Assembly: GCF_000385175.1 (NCBI RefSeq)
Contig: NZ_ARQJ01000031.1
Coordinates: forward strand, 120,746 to 184,745
Direction: 5' to 3'
Source: Salinicoccus albus DSM 19776
GTDB taxonomy: Bacteria > Bacillota > Bacilli > Staphylococcales > Salinicoccaceae
DNA: 64,000 nucleotides
In this document: positions 53,509 to 62,245 of the stretch, piece after piece
How the letters are laid out: each line of letters begins with the position of its first letter
Position numbering within the stretch: the first letter of the stretch is position 1
Notes under the pieces: model-generated
What the model saw: the letters and a program-made list of their open reading frames with translations, nothing else
The model's database searches: none
What the model was told of the DNA's origin: nothing
Made by a program: the position numbers and the translations under genes

Positions 53509-54408
53509 TTAGAAGTCTTCCTGGATCAACTGCATCATCATGAATTTTGCAACATCGGCGCCGTCAGCCGCAGCATTGATCAGCTGTCCGGAGAAATTGG
53601 TTTTTGTTTCGCCGGCTGTAAAAAGCCCTGGTACTGAGGTCTCGCCAAACTGACTCACTTCCAGTTTGCCGCTCTCTTCCCTTTTTGGATTAAGCGTTCC
53701 CAGGAAATCAAATTGAGTATCCCAGCTCATCTTGGCAATCATCCCTTCAACATTTTCAATTGTACCATCATCGAATACCAGCGACTCCACTCTACCATCC
53801 CCTCCGGTCATCTCTGAAATGACATTTTCGTTATACTTAAACCCTTTACTTTCGAACATTTCCTTATTTTCTTCGGAGATTATATTTTTACCATTCGTAC
53901 ATATGAGGAGGTCGCTGCTCCAGTTAGCGATCAACATGACCAGATGGCCGATGGCATCTTCATCGACCATGACGGCAAGCCTCCGGTCTTTCAGTTCATA
54001 GCCGTCACACCAGGGACAATAGAACACGGAAGTCCCGTAAAACTGTTCAAAATTCTTGATATCCGGCGCTTCCTCCCTAAGACCTGCTGCCAGCAGCACC
54101 TGACGGCCAGTGAATTCATCGGAAGCAGTGGATACGGTGAAATACTCCCCGCTCTTATTAATATCCGTTACCCGGTCATGCGCAAGAGACACCCCTTCAT
54201 AATTCAAAACATCTTTTTGTGCAAGACTCCTGAATTCATCCGGACTGGTACCGTCCTGGGTCAGATAACCACCCGATACCTCTGTCACGCTGTTCCTTGG
54301 CTGTTCCGCATCTATGATCAGTGTCCGTTTCAATCCCCGTCCAAAATTCAGAGCAGCACTCAAACCAGCCGGTCCGCCGCCGATGATAATTGCATCATAC
54401 ATAGTCAT
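53509..54408 (-). CDS. Thioredoxin-reductase-like NAD(P)/FAD oxidoreductase
   Basis: This 299-residue flavoprotein has an FAD motif IIIGGGPAGLSAAL at the N-terminus, an active-site-type CPWCDGYE (Cys131, Cys134) and a C-terminal GLFTAGETKTNFSGQLINAAADG. The layout and length are those of TrxB-like pyridine nucleotide-disulfide reductases. The CxxC has Pro-Trp between the cysteines instead of the Ala-Thr of thioredoxin reductase, so the partner is probably not ordinary thioredoxin. An Rrf2 regulator gene lies upstream on the same strand. Matching palindromes lie before both genes, suggesting a disulfide-stress response pair. Confidence 0.88.
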   Translation of the reverse strand: MTMYDAIIIGGGPAGLSAALNFGRGLKRTLIIDAEQPRNSVTEVSGGYLTQDGTSPDEFRSLAQKDVLNYEGVSLAHDRVTDINKSGEYFTVSTASDEFTGRQVLLAAGLREEAPDIKNFEQFYGTSVFYCPWCDGYELKDRRLAVMVDEDAIGHLVMLIANWSSDLLICTNGKNIISEENKEMFESKGFKYNENVISEMTGGDGRVESLVFDDGTIENVEGMIAKMSWDTQFDFLGTLNPKREESGKLEVSQFGETSVPGLFTAGETKTNFSGQLINAAADGADVAKFMMMQLIQEDF

Positions 54409-54422
54409 TCCACCTTAAAATA

Positions 54423-54440
54423 TATTATAGAGTTATAATA
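54423..54440. promoter_or_regulatory. Palindromic operator candidate before oxidoreductase gene
   Basis: TATTATA and TATAATA flank four bases, 14 bp upstream of the oxidoreductase start. It shares the ATTATAGA half-site with the element upstream of the Rrf2 gene. Confidence 0.55.
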
Positions 54441-54489
54441 TCCATAATTAAAGGTTTTAAAAACGATTTGCTTAACAAACCGTTTCAGC

Positions 54490-54873
54490 CTATATCAGTT
54501 CCACAATACGCCTGTTTTTCAAAGCTTCTATCATATCCGTTTCCACTTCCATCATGAGCCGCTGGATCTTGCACTCATCTCCATGATTGAAGCTGTCTTC
54601 AAACAGTGTCGGTTCACCATCGATGGCGACAATGACATTATACACCGATATATCTTCCCAGCCGGCAGGCAGTGAATACCCGCCCTTTGCCCCGCTGGTG
54701 GCGATGATATACTTCATTTTCACCAGACGCGCAAGGATTTTTGATAGGTAAGTGCTGGAAACAGCCAGTTTATCAGCAAGCTCCTGCACCGGTATCTTCC
54801 CGCCTTTCTCCTGCTGAGAAGCAAGATAAGCCATGGCGTGCAATGCATAATCCGTGCCTCGTGAAAACTTCAT
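54490..54873 (-). CDS. Rrf2-family transcriptional regulator, single cysteine
   Basis: This 127-residue Rrf2 regulator starts with the family sequence MKFSRGTDYALHAMAYLA. The winged HTH (VQELADKLAVSSTYLSKILARLVKMKYI) is followed by TSGAKGGYSL. Unlike the Fe-S members with three cysteines (IscR, NsrR), it has only one Cys (residue 101, HGDECKIQ), so a redox or electrophile switch is likely. The ATG at 54873 follows AGAGGTG; the open frame extends 34 codons upstream without support. It resembles staphylococcal HypR/YwnA-like repressors controlling a flavin reductase. The inverted repeat just upstream suggests autorepression. Confidence 0.88.
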   Translation of the reverse strand: MKFSRGTDYALHAMAYLASQQEKGGKIPVQELADKLAVSSTYLSKILARLVKMKYIIATSGAKGGYSLPAGWEDISVYNVIVAIDGEPTLFEDSFNHGDECKIQRLMMEVETDMIEALKNRRIVELI

Positions 54874-54886
54874 TTCTACACCTCTA

Positions 54887-54911
54887 ATTATAGATATTAT
54901 GAGTCTATAAT
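54887..54911. promoter_or_regulatory. Rrf2 operator candidate
   Basis: A perfect inverted repeat ATTATAGA - 9 nt - TCTATAAT lies 13 bp upstream of the Rrf2 start codon. The dyad and spacing are typical of Rrf2-family operators, and the half-site recurs before the adjacent oxidoreductase gene. Confidence 0.65.
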
Positions 54912-55083
54912 AACTGTAAATAAAAGATATTGCAACCATGAAATCTTGAACGGATTGCACAACTAATATATACATGACTCAATCAAGCGCAATAATCAAT
55001 CGTAAAAGTAGTTTTCCATCCCAAGCATTTTCTGGGTTCCTGATTGATCAGAGACAGCGCCTGGCGAACGGATTCGCCTCAAA

Positions 55084-55496
55084 TCAGTGACAAGATCTGT
55101 ACGTTTGGGAAAGAATTCCCGCAGGAGCTATTGGGGGGTTCGTTACTCCCCCGTTGCCACGACGCATAGAGGGGGCAGCGAAATAGACCAAACCCCCAAT
55201 GTCTGTTCCATGGAGTCGGCAGAACGGTCTTTCATTTTCAGGGCAACATACCACTGAGTTTTCCGTTCGAAGAAAGTGGCGGGACACCCTTTACTTTTGC
55301 TCCGGCTGGAGACCACCGTATCCAGCTCCCAGTGACCGAACGCTTTCCGCTTTTCTGACTGCTTTCGGCCGTTTGCGAATAGAAGTGCCACTATTGAATC
55401 GTCCCCGTGCCTCTTTAGGATTTTGACAAAAAAGCATGGGCATACATTTTTAATTCCATTACACCCACCCCTTTTTCTATTTATCCATTTACACAA
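55084..55496 (-). pseudogene. IS30-family transposase remnant
   Basis: The minus-strand frame encodes FGHWELDTVVSSRSKSKGCPATFFERKTQWYVALKMKDRSADSMEQTLG, a conserved part of the IS30 catalytic core. Most of the N-terminus is missing and the rest of the C-terminus is out of frame. No terminal repeats were found. The remnant lies immediately downstream of the second capD gene (its stop is at 55503) and may mark a past rearrangement there. Confidence 0.8.
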
Positions 55497-55502
55497 ACTA
55501 TT

Positions 55503-57305
55503 TTACGCTCTTTGATTTACATAATTCAGCAACAGTTCTTTAATATTGCTTTCATTTCCTAATCGATTAATATTTTTTTCAATTTCAGAAATAGGATAGG
55601 TCAATGTTTTACCCCTATATATTTTTGTATATACTTGGTCTGAATGTATTTCATCTTCATCCAGCAGTTCCTCATAAAGCTTTTCACCAGCTCTTATCCC
55701 ACTAATTTCAATACCTATCTCGTCTTCTTTAAACCCACTAAACCGAATCATATTCTTTGCAAGATCAACAATTTTTACCGGTTCTCCCATATCCAGGACA
55801 AATACTTCTCCGCCTTCAGCTAAAGTGCCCGCTTGGATGACTAGTCTTGACGCTTCTGGCATGGTCATGAAATACCTGGTCATTCGTTCGTCTGTGACTG
55901 TGACAGGGCCGCCCGCTTCTATCTGCTTCCTGAACTTCGGAATAACTGATCCGCGGCTGCCGAGTACGTTGCCGAACCTGACTGCGACGAGTGTTGTATG
56001 TTCTGCCTCTGCGTCTAATGCCTGGACGACCATTTCTGCGACTCTTTTCGTTGCACCCATGACGTTCGGGGGATTGACTGCCTTATCTGTTGAAATCATC
56101 ACGAATTTCTCTGCCTGAAACTCACAGGCGGCTTCTGCGGTATTCTTCGTACCGACGATGTTATTCTTCACCGCTTCTCTCGGGTTGGCTTCCATCAACG
56201 GGACATGCTTGTGCGCGGCGGCGTGGTACACGATATGGGGCTGGTAAGCTTCAAATACTTCCTGCATCCGTTCTTTATCCTGCACGTCGGCGATGACCGG
56301 AAAGTATTCTACATTTGCCTTTATCTGCGACATTTCTTCCAGTATGGTATAAATACTGTTTTCCCCATGTCCCAACAGTACGATTTTTCTCGGCTGGAAC
56401 TTGGAGATCTGCCGGACGATTTCCGACCCGATGCTGCCGCCGGCACCGGTGACCAGAATGCTCTTATCCCTGACCTGGTCTTCGATGCCGTCCGTGTCCA
56501 GTTCGACCGGCTCCCGGCCGAGCAGGTCTTCGACTTCCACCTTTTTCAGCGCATTCACTTCTACTCTGCCGGTCATGATATCATCGATGTTCGGCATGAT
56601 CATGACTTCCACCCCGTCGGCATTCGCGACGGAATGAATTTCATTCAGCTCGGATTTACTGAGGGACGGAATGGCGATGACCACTTTTTTAATCCCGTAT
56701 TTGGAAATCAGTCGATGTATATCTTTCCGGGTGCCTTCCACCTTCACTTTGCCGATCAGTTCCATCCGCTGCTTCGTCGGATCATCATCCACAGCCACAA
56801 CCGGATCCATGCCCATGCCCGGCGTGTCCATAATCTGCTTGATCAGTATGACCCCGCCTTTGCCCGCGCCGACAATCATTGTTTTGGTCATCTTTTCATT
56901 ATTTGAATTCTGTCCCACGATATATCTGCGGCTCACCCGCCACGATAGACGGGAGCCGCCGATCAGGATCAGATGCATCATCCAGGTGATGATCATCAGT
57001 CTGGTAAACGTCGTCTGAAACAGTAACATGTTCAATATGTATGTCGTGAGTATCGTTGCTGTGACGGCCTGGGCGATGGAGATGAGCTCCCGAACACTGG
57101 CGTATTCCCATGCCCGGTGATATAAATTGAAAGTGTATGCAAATACGTGGTGACTGATAAGCAGTATAATTGAAGTCACTGCCAGTACCGGCAGCGTATA
57201 CTGCAGGAAGAACGGTGCCAGGATGTAATAGCCCAGAAACACCGAAAAGGTTACTATAATTGAATCGACCAATAACAGGAGAAAATACCGCTGTTTCGCT
57301 CCCAT
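55503..57305 (-). CDS. capD: CapD-type membrane nucleotide-sugar 4,6-dehydratase (copy 2)
   Basis: This 600-residue paralogue of the protein at 8635-10482 has four membrane helices at the start (about residues 8-125) and GAGKGGVILIKQ near 147. It then shows TGAGGSIGSEIVRQISKFQPRKI, HAAAHKHVPLMEANPREAVKNN and the STDKAVNPPNVMGATKR active-site block with Met instead of Tyr. It follows capC after 9 bp and closes the capABCD module. No glycosyltransferase, flippase or polymerase genes follow; an IS30 remnant sits there instead. This second module may thus act in trans or be a truncated capsule locus. Confidence 0.93.
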   Translation of the reverse strand: MGAKQRYFLLLLVDSIIVTFSVFLGYYILAPFFLQYTLPVLAVTSIILLISHHVFAYTFNLYHRAWEYASVRELISIAQAVTATILTTYILNMLLFQTTFTRLMIITWMMHLILIGGSRLSWRVSRRYIVGQNSNNEKMTKTMIVGAGKGGVILIKQIMDTPGMGMDPVVAVDDDPTKQRMELIGKVKVEGTRKDIHRLISKYGIKKVVIAIPSLSKSELNEIHSVANADGVEVMIMPNIDDIMTGRVEVNALKKVEVEDLLGREPVELDTDGIEDQVRDKSILVTGAGGSIGSEIVRQISKFQPRKIVLLGHGENSIYTILEEMSQIKANVEYFPVIADVQDKERMQEVFEAYQPHIVYHAAAHKHVPLMEANPREAVKNNIVGTKNTAEAACEFQAEKFVMISTDKAVNPPNVMGATKRVAEMVVQALDAEAEHTTLVAVRFGNVLGSRGSVIPKFRKQIEAGGPVTVTDERMTRYFMTMPEASRLVIQAGTLAEGGEVFVLDMGEPVKIVDLAKNMIRFSGFKEDEIGIEISGIRAGEKLYEELLDEDEIHSDQVYTKIYRGKTLTYPISEIEKNINRLGNESNIKELLLNYVNQRA

Positions 57306-57314
57306 AACACCACA

Positions 57315-58118
57315 CTACTTTCCTTTGAAATAACTCCAGATGGATCGTTTCTTTTTATGCTTTTTTGTCTGTTCAGCGGTGTTAAATTGCTTCGGTGCTT
57401 TGACCGTCACTTCTTTGTCATGCAGAATCGCTTCCGCATTCTTTTGTAAATACGCCACATAATCAGTGCCGAGCTCTCTTTCAATGACTTCATAAGCCTC
57501 TTTCAGCATGAACGGCCGCATGGTGGCATGATGGGCATCACTGCCGACGAAGTGGATGTGATTGTGTCTGATCATCTCCAGGCTTTGCTGCTGCAGCCCT
57601 TCCCCCAGGGCACCGGCCACAGAGCCGGCGGTGATTTGGGCAATCGCCCCTTTTTCCACCAGATGATATAGCTGATTCGGATCCTTGGTGATCGGACGGA
57701 TGCGTTCCGGGTGAGCAATCACCGGCATGTACCCCTGCATCTGAAGATCGAAGAACAATCGCTCGGTATAATTCGCAACTTCAGTAAACGAAAACTCAAT
57801 CAGCACATATTTTGTTTGATTGAGCGAGAGATTGACACCGGTTTCGAGTTCCTTCACCAAATCACCATTGATCCTGATTTCCTGACCGGGATAGACATTA
57901 ATATCGAGCTGATGTTGTTCAATAATATCAGTAAGTTTATCCATATTAGCCATTATTTTACTTTTGGGGTTCACATAATCCCCGCCATAATGATGCGGGG
58001 TTGTGATGATGTCTGTGATGCCGTTGTTTTTTGCCTGTTTTAAGAGATCGATCGCTTCCTGCTCCGATTGCGGACCATCATCCACACCGATCAGCAGATG
58101 ATTATGGATATCAATCAT
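57315..58118 (-). CDS. capC: CapC-type PHP-domain protein-tyrosine phosphatase
   Basis: This 267-residue metal-dependent phosphatase (YwqE/CpsB/CapC family, PHP fold) has IDIHNHLLIGVDDGPQS at the N-terminus with the His-x-His metal ligands. TTPHHYGG, YPGQEIRING, IAHPERIRP and GSDAHH follow. It removes phosphate from the tyrosine cluster of CapB. It is followed by 9 bp to capD and starts just 3 bp after capB ends. The basic tail (KKHKKKRSIW) is unusual but lies outside the catalytic fold. It may also serve the phosphatase-less first capsule cluster. Confidence 0.92.
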   Translation of the reverse strand: MIDIHNHLLIGVDDGPQSEQEAIDLLKQAKNNGITDIITTPHHYGGDYVNPKSKIMANMDKLTDIIEQHQLDINVYPGQEIRINGDLVKELETGVNLSLNQTKYVLIEFSFTEVANYTERLFFDLQMQGYMPVIAHPERIRPITKDPNQLYHLVEKGAIAQITAGSVAGALGEGLQQQSLEMIRHNHIHFVGSDAHHATMRPFMLKEAYEVIERELGTDYVAYLQKNAEAILHDKEVTVKAPKQFNTAEQTKKHKKKRSIWSYFKGK

Positions 58119-58121
58119 CAG

Positions 58122-58826
58122 TTACTCACTCCCGTAGTAGTAATAGTAGCTGTCTTTTTTGTTATCCATCTTTTTGTTGTTGAGGACCACACCCAGAATA
58201 TTCGCATCCGCCTTTTCAAGCAGATCCTTGGCCTGGGCCAGGCTATCCCGGTTGTTGGCTTCGGTGTCCGTCACGAGTATCGTACCGTCCGCTTCCTTGC
58301 TGAGCAGCTGGGCATCCGTGACCGCCAAAATCGGCGGAGAATCGAGGATGACCATGTCATACTGCTGGCTCACCGTCTTCAGGAAGTGTCCCATTTTTTT
58401 TGAAGACAATAACTCCGCAGGATTGGGCGGCACGGGACCGGACGTGACGACATCCAGGTTTTCCGTTTCACTTTCCCGGATGATGCTTTCCATCGGCACT
58501 TCATTGACGATCGAAGTGGAAAGCCCTCTCTGGTTGGGCATTTCAAACGTATAATGTGTCGTCGGCCGCCTGAGATCGGCATCGACCAGAATCGTCTTAT
58601 TGCCCGCCTGGGCGTACGCAATCGCCATATTAGCAGCAATCGTCGACTTCCCGGCATCCGGGGTGGCGGAGGTAAAGAGGACGGACTTGACTGACGTGTC
58701 AACGCTTGAATAAGTGATATTCGTCCGGATCGTCCGGAACATTTCACTGATTGGAGATTTTGGTTCACGCTCCACAATCAGCTCTCTCGGATCTGACGAA
58801 GATTGTGTTTGATTTTTTCTGAACAT
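58122..58826 (-). CDS. capB: CapB-type BY-kinase (copy 2)
   Basis: This 234-residue tyrosine autokinase has Walker A (ATPDAGKSTIAAN, about residue 52), Walker A' (ILVDADLRRP), Walker B (MVILDSPP) and a C-terminal run of five tyrosines (SYYYYYGSE). It differs from copy 1 mainly at the N-terminus (MFRKNQTQSSS). It lies between capA and capC with short gaps (13 and 3 bp), so the four genes form one operon. Confidence 0.93.
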   Translation of the reverse strand: MFRKNQTQSSSDPRELIVEREPKSPISEMFRTIRTNITYSSVDTSVKSVLFTSATPDAGKSTIAANMAIAYAQAGNKTILVDADLRRPTTHYTFEMPNQRGLSTSIVNEVPMESIIRESETENLDVVTSGPVPPNPAELLSSKKMGHFLKTVSQQYDMVILDSPPILAVTDAQLLSKEADGTILVTDTEANNRDSLAQAKDLLEKADANILGVVLNNKKMDNKKDSYYYYYGSE

Positions 58827-58839
58827 TCCGTTCCCCTCC

Positions 58840-59517
58840 TTACTTTTCGAACTTCGCCACAGTACCCAGTACCGGCAAGTCCAGATGTTTTTGGATTTCT
58901 TCTTCCGTCTTCAGACGCTTGTCCAGGAACGCCCGCAGGAATGCGATCCCCAGACCGAGCAATGCGCCCAGTATCAGGCCGATCGCGATGTTGATCATTG
59001 GCTGCGGGGAGACCGGCGACGGATCTTCCCCCACATCCGCCGGCGCCAGTATGGAAACATTGTTGACATTCATGACCTCTGCGACCCGTGTCTGGAAGAC
59101 CGTGGCCACCTCATTGGCAATGGCTTCTGCATTTACGGCCAATTCATCCGTGACAGTGATCGTGATTACCTGTGACTGATCCTGATTGTTGACGGTAATC
59201 TGATTCGCCAATTCACTCGTGGATTGGTTTAATTCCAAGTTCGATACGACATCATCCAGCACCGCCGGGCTGGTGATGATGTCCCTATATGTATTGACCA
59301 GCTGCAGACTTGCCTGAATCTCCTGATTGTTCACTGAGGACTCCGAATCCTCGGACTGGCTCACCAGCACCTGCGTATTCGCTTCATACTGCGGTGTCAT
59401 CAGAAATGCGGTCACAAATGCGGCCAACGCCCCAAAGAGCAATGTCAGTATGACAATCAGCGATAAGTGTTTCTTAATAACCTCGAGAATATCTTCTAAA
59501 TTCAACGTCTCTTCCAT
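58840..59517 (-). CDS. capA: CapA-type Wzz-domain kinase activator (copy 2)
   Basis: This 225-residue two-helix membrane protein begins MEETLNLEDILEVIKKH, with a first helix near residues 18-40. An external Wzz domain follows, then a PVSPQPMIN turn before the second helix. A cytoplasmic tail ends in LPVLGTVAKFEK. The ATG at 59517 with GGAGG upstream is preferred; the frame is open 26 codons further. The C-terminal tail activates CapB in relatives. First gene of the second cap operon. Confidence 0.92.
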   Translation of the reverse strand: MEETLNLEDILEVIKKHLSLIVILTLLFGALAAFVTAFLMTPQYEANTQVLVSQSEDSESSVNNQEIQASLQLVNTYRDIITSPAVLDDVVSNLELNQSTSELANQITVNNQDQSQVITITVTDELAVNAEAIANEVATVFQTRVAEVMNVNNVSILAPADVGEDPSPVSPQPMINIAIGLILGALLGLGIAFLRAFLDKRLKTEEEIQKHLDLPVLGTVAKFEK

Positions 59518-59878
59518 ACTGTGCCTCCACCATCGGAAATATAAGCTTACTATTTGTAAGTTCAACGCTTTTAACTGTAACATGCTTTCTAACATTTTCC
59601 TACACCCAAAATGAAAATTTCATCGCAATCTTTGTTTCATTATAGATGAACGCTATATCAGATAAAACACTTTTAAAATGTAAGTTTGCACAATTCGCTG
59701 GACAACTTTGACAAATTGCAGTTTTGTATGTTTAAGATAGTTATTGTGAACGTGTTCTCATATTTGATTTTTTATTTATCCTATACACCTTAGGGTGTCT
59801 TTTTTATTTGAGCACATCCTTTTTTCGATTTTTTCACATAAAAATCATAAATGAATACTAGAATTCGGAGCTGATTTT
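59518..59878. promoter_or_regulatory. 361-bp divergent control region between capA copy 2 and YkvI-like gene
   Basis: A TATAAT box for capA lies at 59639-59644 on the minus strand, with no good -35. On the plus strand TTGACA (59708-59713) is followed after 19 nt by TAAGAT, a possible promoter of the YkvI-like gene. A small ACACC/GGTGT hairpin with a T-run (about 59783-59806) lies between this promoter and the gene. It could attenuate transcription. Confidence 0.45.
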
Positions 59879-60952
59879 TTGAAATCTGGACAACAGGAAG
59901 CAATCAAAATTGGATTTGCTTATGTCGGGGTAGTCCTTGGCGCGGGCTTCTCGACCGGACAGGAAATTCTGCAGTTCTTTACGAACTTTGGGAAGTGGAG
60001 CTATGCAGCGGCCATTTTATCAGCCTTAGTGATTATGTTCGTCGGCCGTCAGGCGGCGAAACTCGGCAATCACATCGATGCGGAATCCCATCTGGATCCG
60101 ACGTATGTACTATTTGGTAAAACATTCGGTAAAGTCGTCGATGTGGTCCTGATCTTCTTCCTCTACGGTGTCATGGTCATCATGCTGGCCGGCGGCGGCT
60201 CCGCATTTCAGGAAAGCTTTGGCGTCCCCGCATGGCTCGGTTCACTGATTATGATGCTGGCAGTGATGGTCACATTAATGATGGGATTCGACAAGATACT
60301 GACCGCCCTCGGCGCAGTCACCCCATTTCTCATTGCGATTGTCCTCATCATCGCTGCCGTAAATATGTTCAGCCCGAGCGTACCATTCAGCGACGTCGGC
60401 CAATACATTGATCCGAGTGTCACATCACCCGGACCATGGTGGTTCTCTGCCATCACTTACAGCGGGATCGTCATGGCCATGGCATTCAGTATATTGTCCA
60501 TTGTCGGCGCCCAGTCGGATCGCCATAAGATCGCCCGCCGCGGCGGACTGTACGGCGGGGTCATCCTGCTCGTACTGCTCTTATTGATGAATGGCGGACT
60601 GCTGGCACAGATCGATACGACCAATATGGCGGAGCTGCCGACGCTGATGCTCGCCCGGGAGATCCATCCGATCCTCGGCTTTGCATTGACCATCGTCATG
60701 CTGCTGGTCATCTATAACACAGCAGTGGGCATGCTCTATCCGTTCCTTTCACGGTTCTGGGTACCCTACAGCAGAAGATATGCGATCGCCCTATTCATCG
60801 CGCTGGTCGCCGGCTATATACTCAGCCTCGTCGGTTTCGTCGACCTGGTCAACTTTGTCTATCCGCTGCTCGGCTATCTCGGGCTGCTGATCGGACTGAT
60901 GCTGGCGGTCAGATGGATACAGAACAAATTCACAAAAAAGAAATTGCTGTAA
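59879..60952 (+). CDS. YkvI-like membrane carrier (APC-type fold)
   Basis: This 357-residue protein has about 10 helices and matches the YkvI family of transport-like proteins: AYVGVVLGAGFSTGQEILQFF at the start, with the unwound-helix Gly pattern, and LVGFVDLVNFVYPLLGYLG near the end. The family is distantly related to branched-chain amino acid and other sodium-coupled carriers. No substrate is established. Start is TTG at 59879 with GGAG 8-9 nt upstream. It is convergent with the O-antigen ligase gene and they share a terminator. Confidence 0.85.
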   Translation: MKSGQQEAIKIGFAYVGVVLGAGFSTGQEILQFFTNFGKWSYAAAILSALVIMFVGRQAAKLGNHIDAESHLDPTYVLFGKTFGKVVDVVLIFFLYGVMVIMLAGGGSAFQESFGVPAWLGSLIMMLAVMVTLMMGFDKILTALGAVTPFLIAIVLIIAAVNMFSPSVPFSDVGQYIDPSVTSPGPWWFSAITYSGIVMAMAFSILSIVGAQSDRHKIARRGGLYGGVILLVLLLLMNGGLLAQIDTTNMAELPTLMLAREIHPILGFALTIVMLLVIYNTAVGMLYPFLSRFWVPYSRRYAIALFIALVAGYILSLVGFVDLVNFVYPLLGYLGLLIGLMLAVRWIQNKFTKKKLL

Positions 60953-61003
60953 GAATATAAACAGCGGCGGGACCTCACATCCCACCTCAAAAACACTTAA
61001 ATA

Positions 61004-61039
61004 AAAGCCCAAGGCCACTCATTAACGGCCTTGGGCTTT
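61004..61039. terminator. Bidirectional terminator between convergent genes
   Basis: AAAGCCCAAGGCC (61004-61016) and its perfect 13-bp complement (61027-61039) form a strong hairpin with A-rich and T-rich flanks. It serves the YkvI-like gene on the plus strand and the O-antigen ligase gene on the minus strand. The stop codon of the latter (61022-61024) lies within the loop. Confidence 0.9.
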
Positions 61040-62158
61040 GATCATATGGTCGGATTGTTCGTGATACGTCACCACAGCGTTTGCCAGTGCAAAGAACAGG
61101 ACGGGTGGCAGGACATAAGTAAACATGAACAGATAGCTGTACTCGAACATGCCAATGACGATGAAGATAAACATATACATCGCAATGTGGACGGTGTTTA
61201 TCGAAACGACGGATAACAGAAACAGCCCCGCGAGCAGAAGAACGAAAAACACCGCCGTAATGATGCCATATCTGCCCAATGTATCAAAGAAAATGTTGTG
61301 CGCATGCGGCAGTTGTGAGAAATCGAAATAACTGTGTCCGCCCCCGAACCACTGCCTGTCCCGCCATACCGCTGCCCACAGTTCGGACCGGCCGGAGGTG
61401 AGCGCGTTCCAGTCGATACCGCCGGTGCTGATGGCGCCGGTGGTAAAGAATCGATAAATCGGCCGGATGAATACCACCAGCGGGATCAGCGTCGCCGCAA
61501 GCAACCCCTTGATAAACCGTTGCCTGTGACGGGCAAACCGCTGGTACAGGTTGATGTAGGACAGCTGTAGGATAAGGATGATAAAATAGGACAGGATGGC
61601 TGTCCGGCTCGTCGTGATGAGGAGCAGGGCGGCAAACATCGACAGCATATAGAAAATCATCGCCCGGTTGGATTTTGGCACCAGCATCAGTCCGGCGGTA
61701 AATGCAAAGATCAGCGTCGCGCCGGATTCGTTTAACGTATGGTCTGCCAGCAGAAGCGCCGGCAGACTCAGCAGACTGCCGAGGACGAGGTAGCGCACCA
61801 GTGATTTGGGCATCCGGAAACAGAAGATCAGGGTGATCAGCATCAGAATCACCGCTTCCTTCCAGACGAAATGATCGGCGGCCACCATGCTGATGCCCAT
61901 GGACAGCACGTACAGCAGCCACAGGGACAGGAAAATGATCCGCACTCTGGAGAAAGCGATATATGAATTTTTATACTGGTACACCAGGATAGCGACCAGC
62001 ATGAGGATAAAAAATGGCTCCTGCCCCGTTACATCGGTCTGCAAACCCGAAAAGTCAATCATCACCAGATTCGTTAATGTGAAAATCAGCGCAAATATCA
62101 GGGTGTATACCCCGCCTTCATATGTGAACAGCGACCGCGTCACCCATGTCATGTCCAT
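61022..62158 (-). CDS. O-antigen ligase/polymerase-like membrane protein (Wzy_C)
   Basis: This 378-residue polytopic protein has about 10-11 helices and a large external loop near residues 235-290. The loop holds GRSELWAAVWRDRQWFGGG and HAHNIFFDTLGRYG, the typical Wzy_C/WaaL signature. Such proteins join lipid-linked glycan units to each other or to an acceptor. It stands alone near the second cap module, and might polymerise or ligate the glycan that module controls. No close ribosome binding site better than CTGGGGC was seen before the ATG. Confidence 0.85.
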   Translation of the reverse strand: MDMTWVTRSLFTYEGGVYTLIFALIFTLTNLVMIDFSGLQTDVTGQEPFFILMLVAILVYQYKNSYIAFSRVRIIFLSLWLLYVLSMGISMVAADHFVWKEAVILMLITLIFCFRMPKSLVRYLVLGSLLSLPALLLADHTLNESGATLIFAFTAGLMLVPKSNRAMIFYMLSMFAALLLITTSRTAILSYFIILILQLSYINLYQRFARHRQRFIKGLLAATLIPLVVFIRPIYRFFTTGAISTGGIDWNALTSGRSELWAAVWRDRQWFGGGHSYFDFSQLPHAHNIFFDTLGRYGIITAVFFVLLLAGLFLLSVVSINTVHIAMYMFIFIVIGMFEYSYLFMFTYVLPPVLFFALANAVVTYHEQSDHMIKAQGR

Positions 62159-62245
62159 AAGCCCCAGCTCCTTTTATACAAACCCATGGTATCATTTCCT
62201 GGATAGGGACGCTTGGGATTATGTGCGCATTGCTGAAACAGCACT

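Noticed and set aside
61284..61922. 212-codon minus-strand frame
   Set aside because: It lies within the O-antigen ligase gene in another phase, is Pro/Arg/His-rich and lacks any domain pattern.
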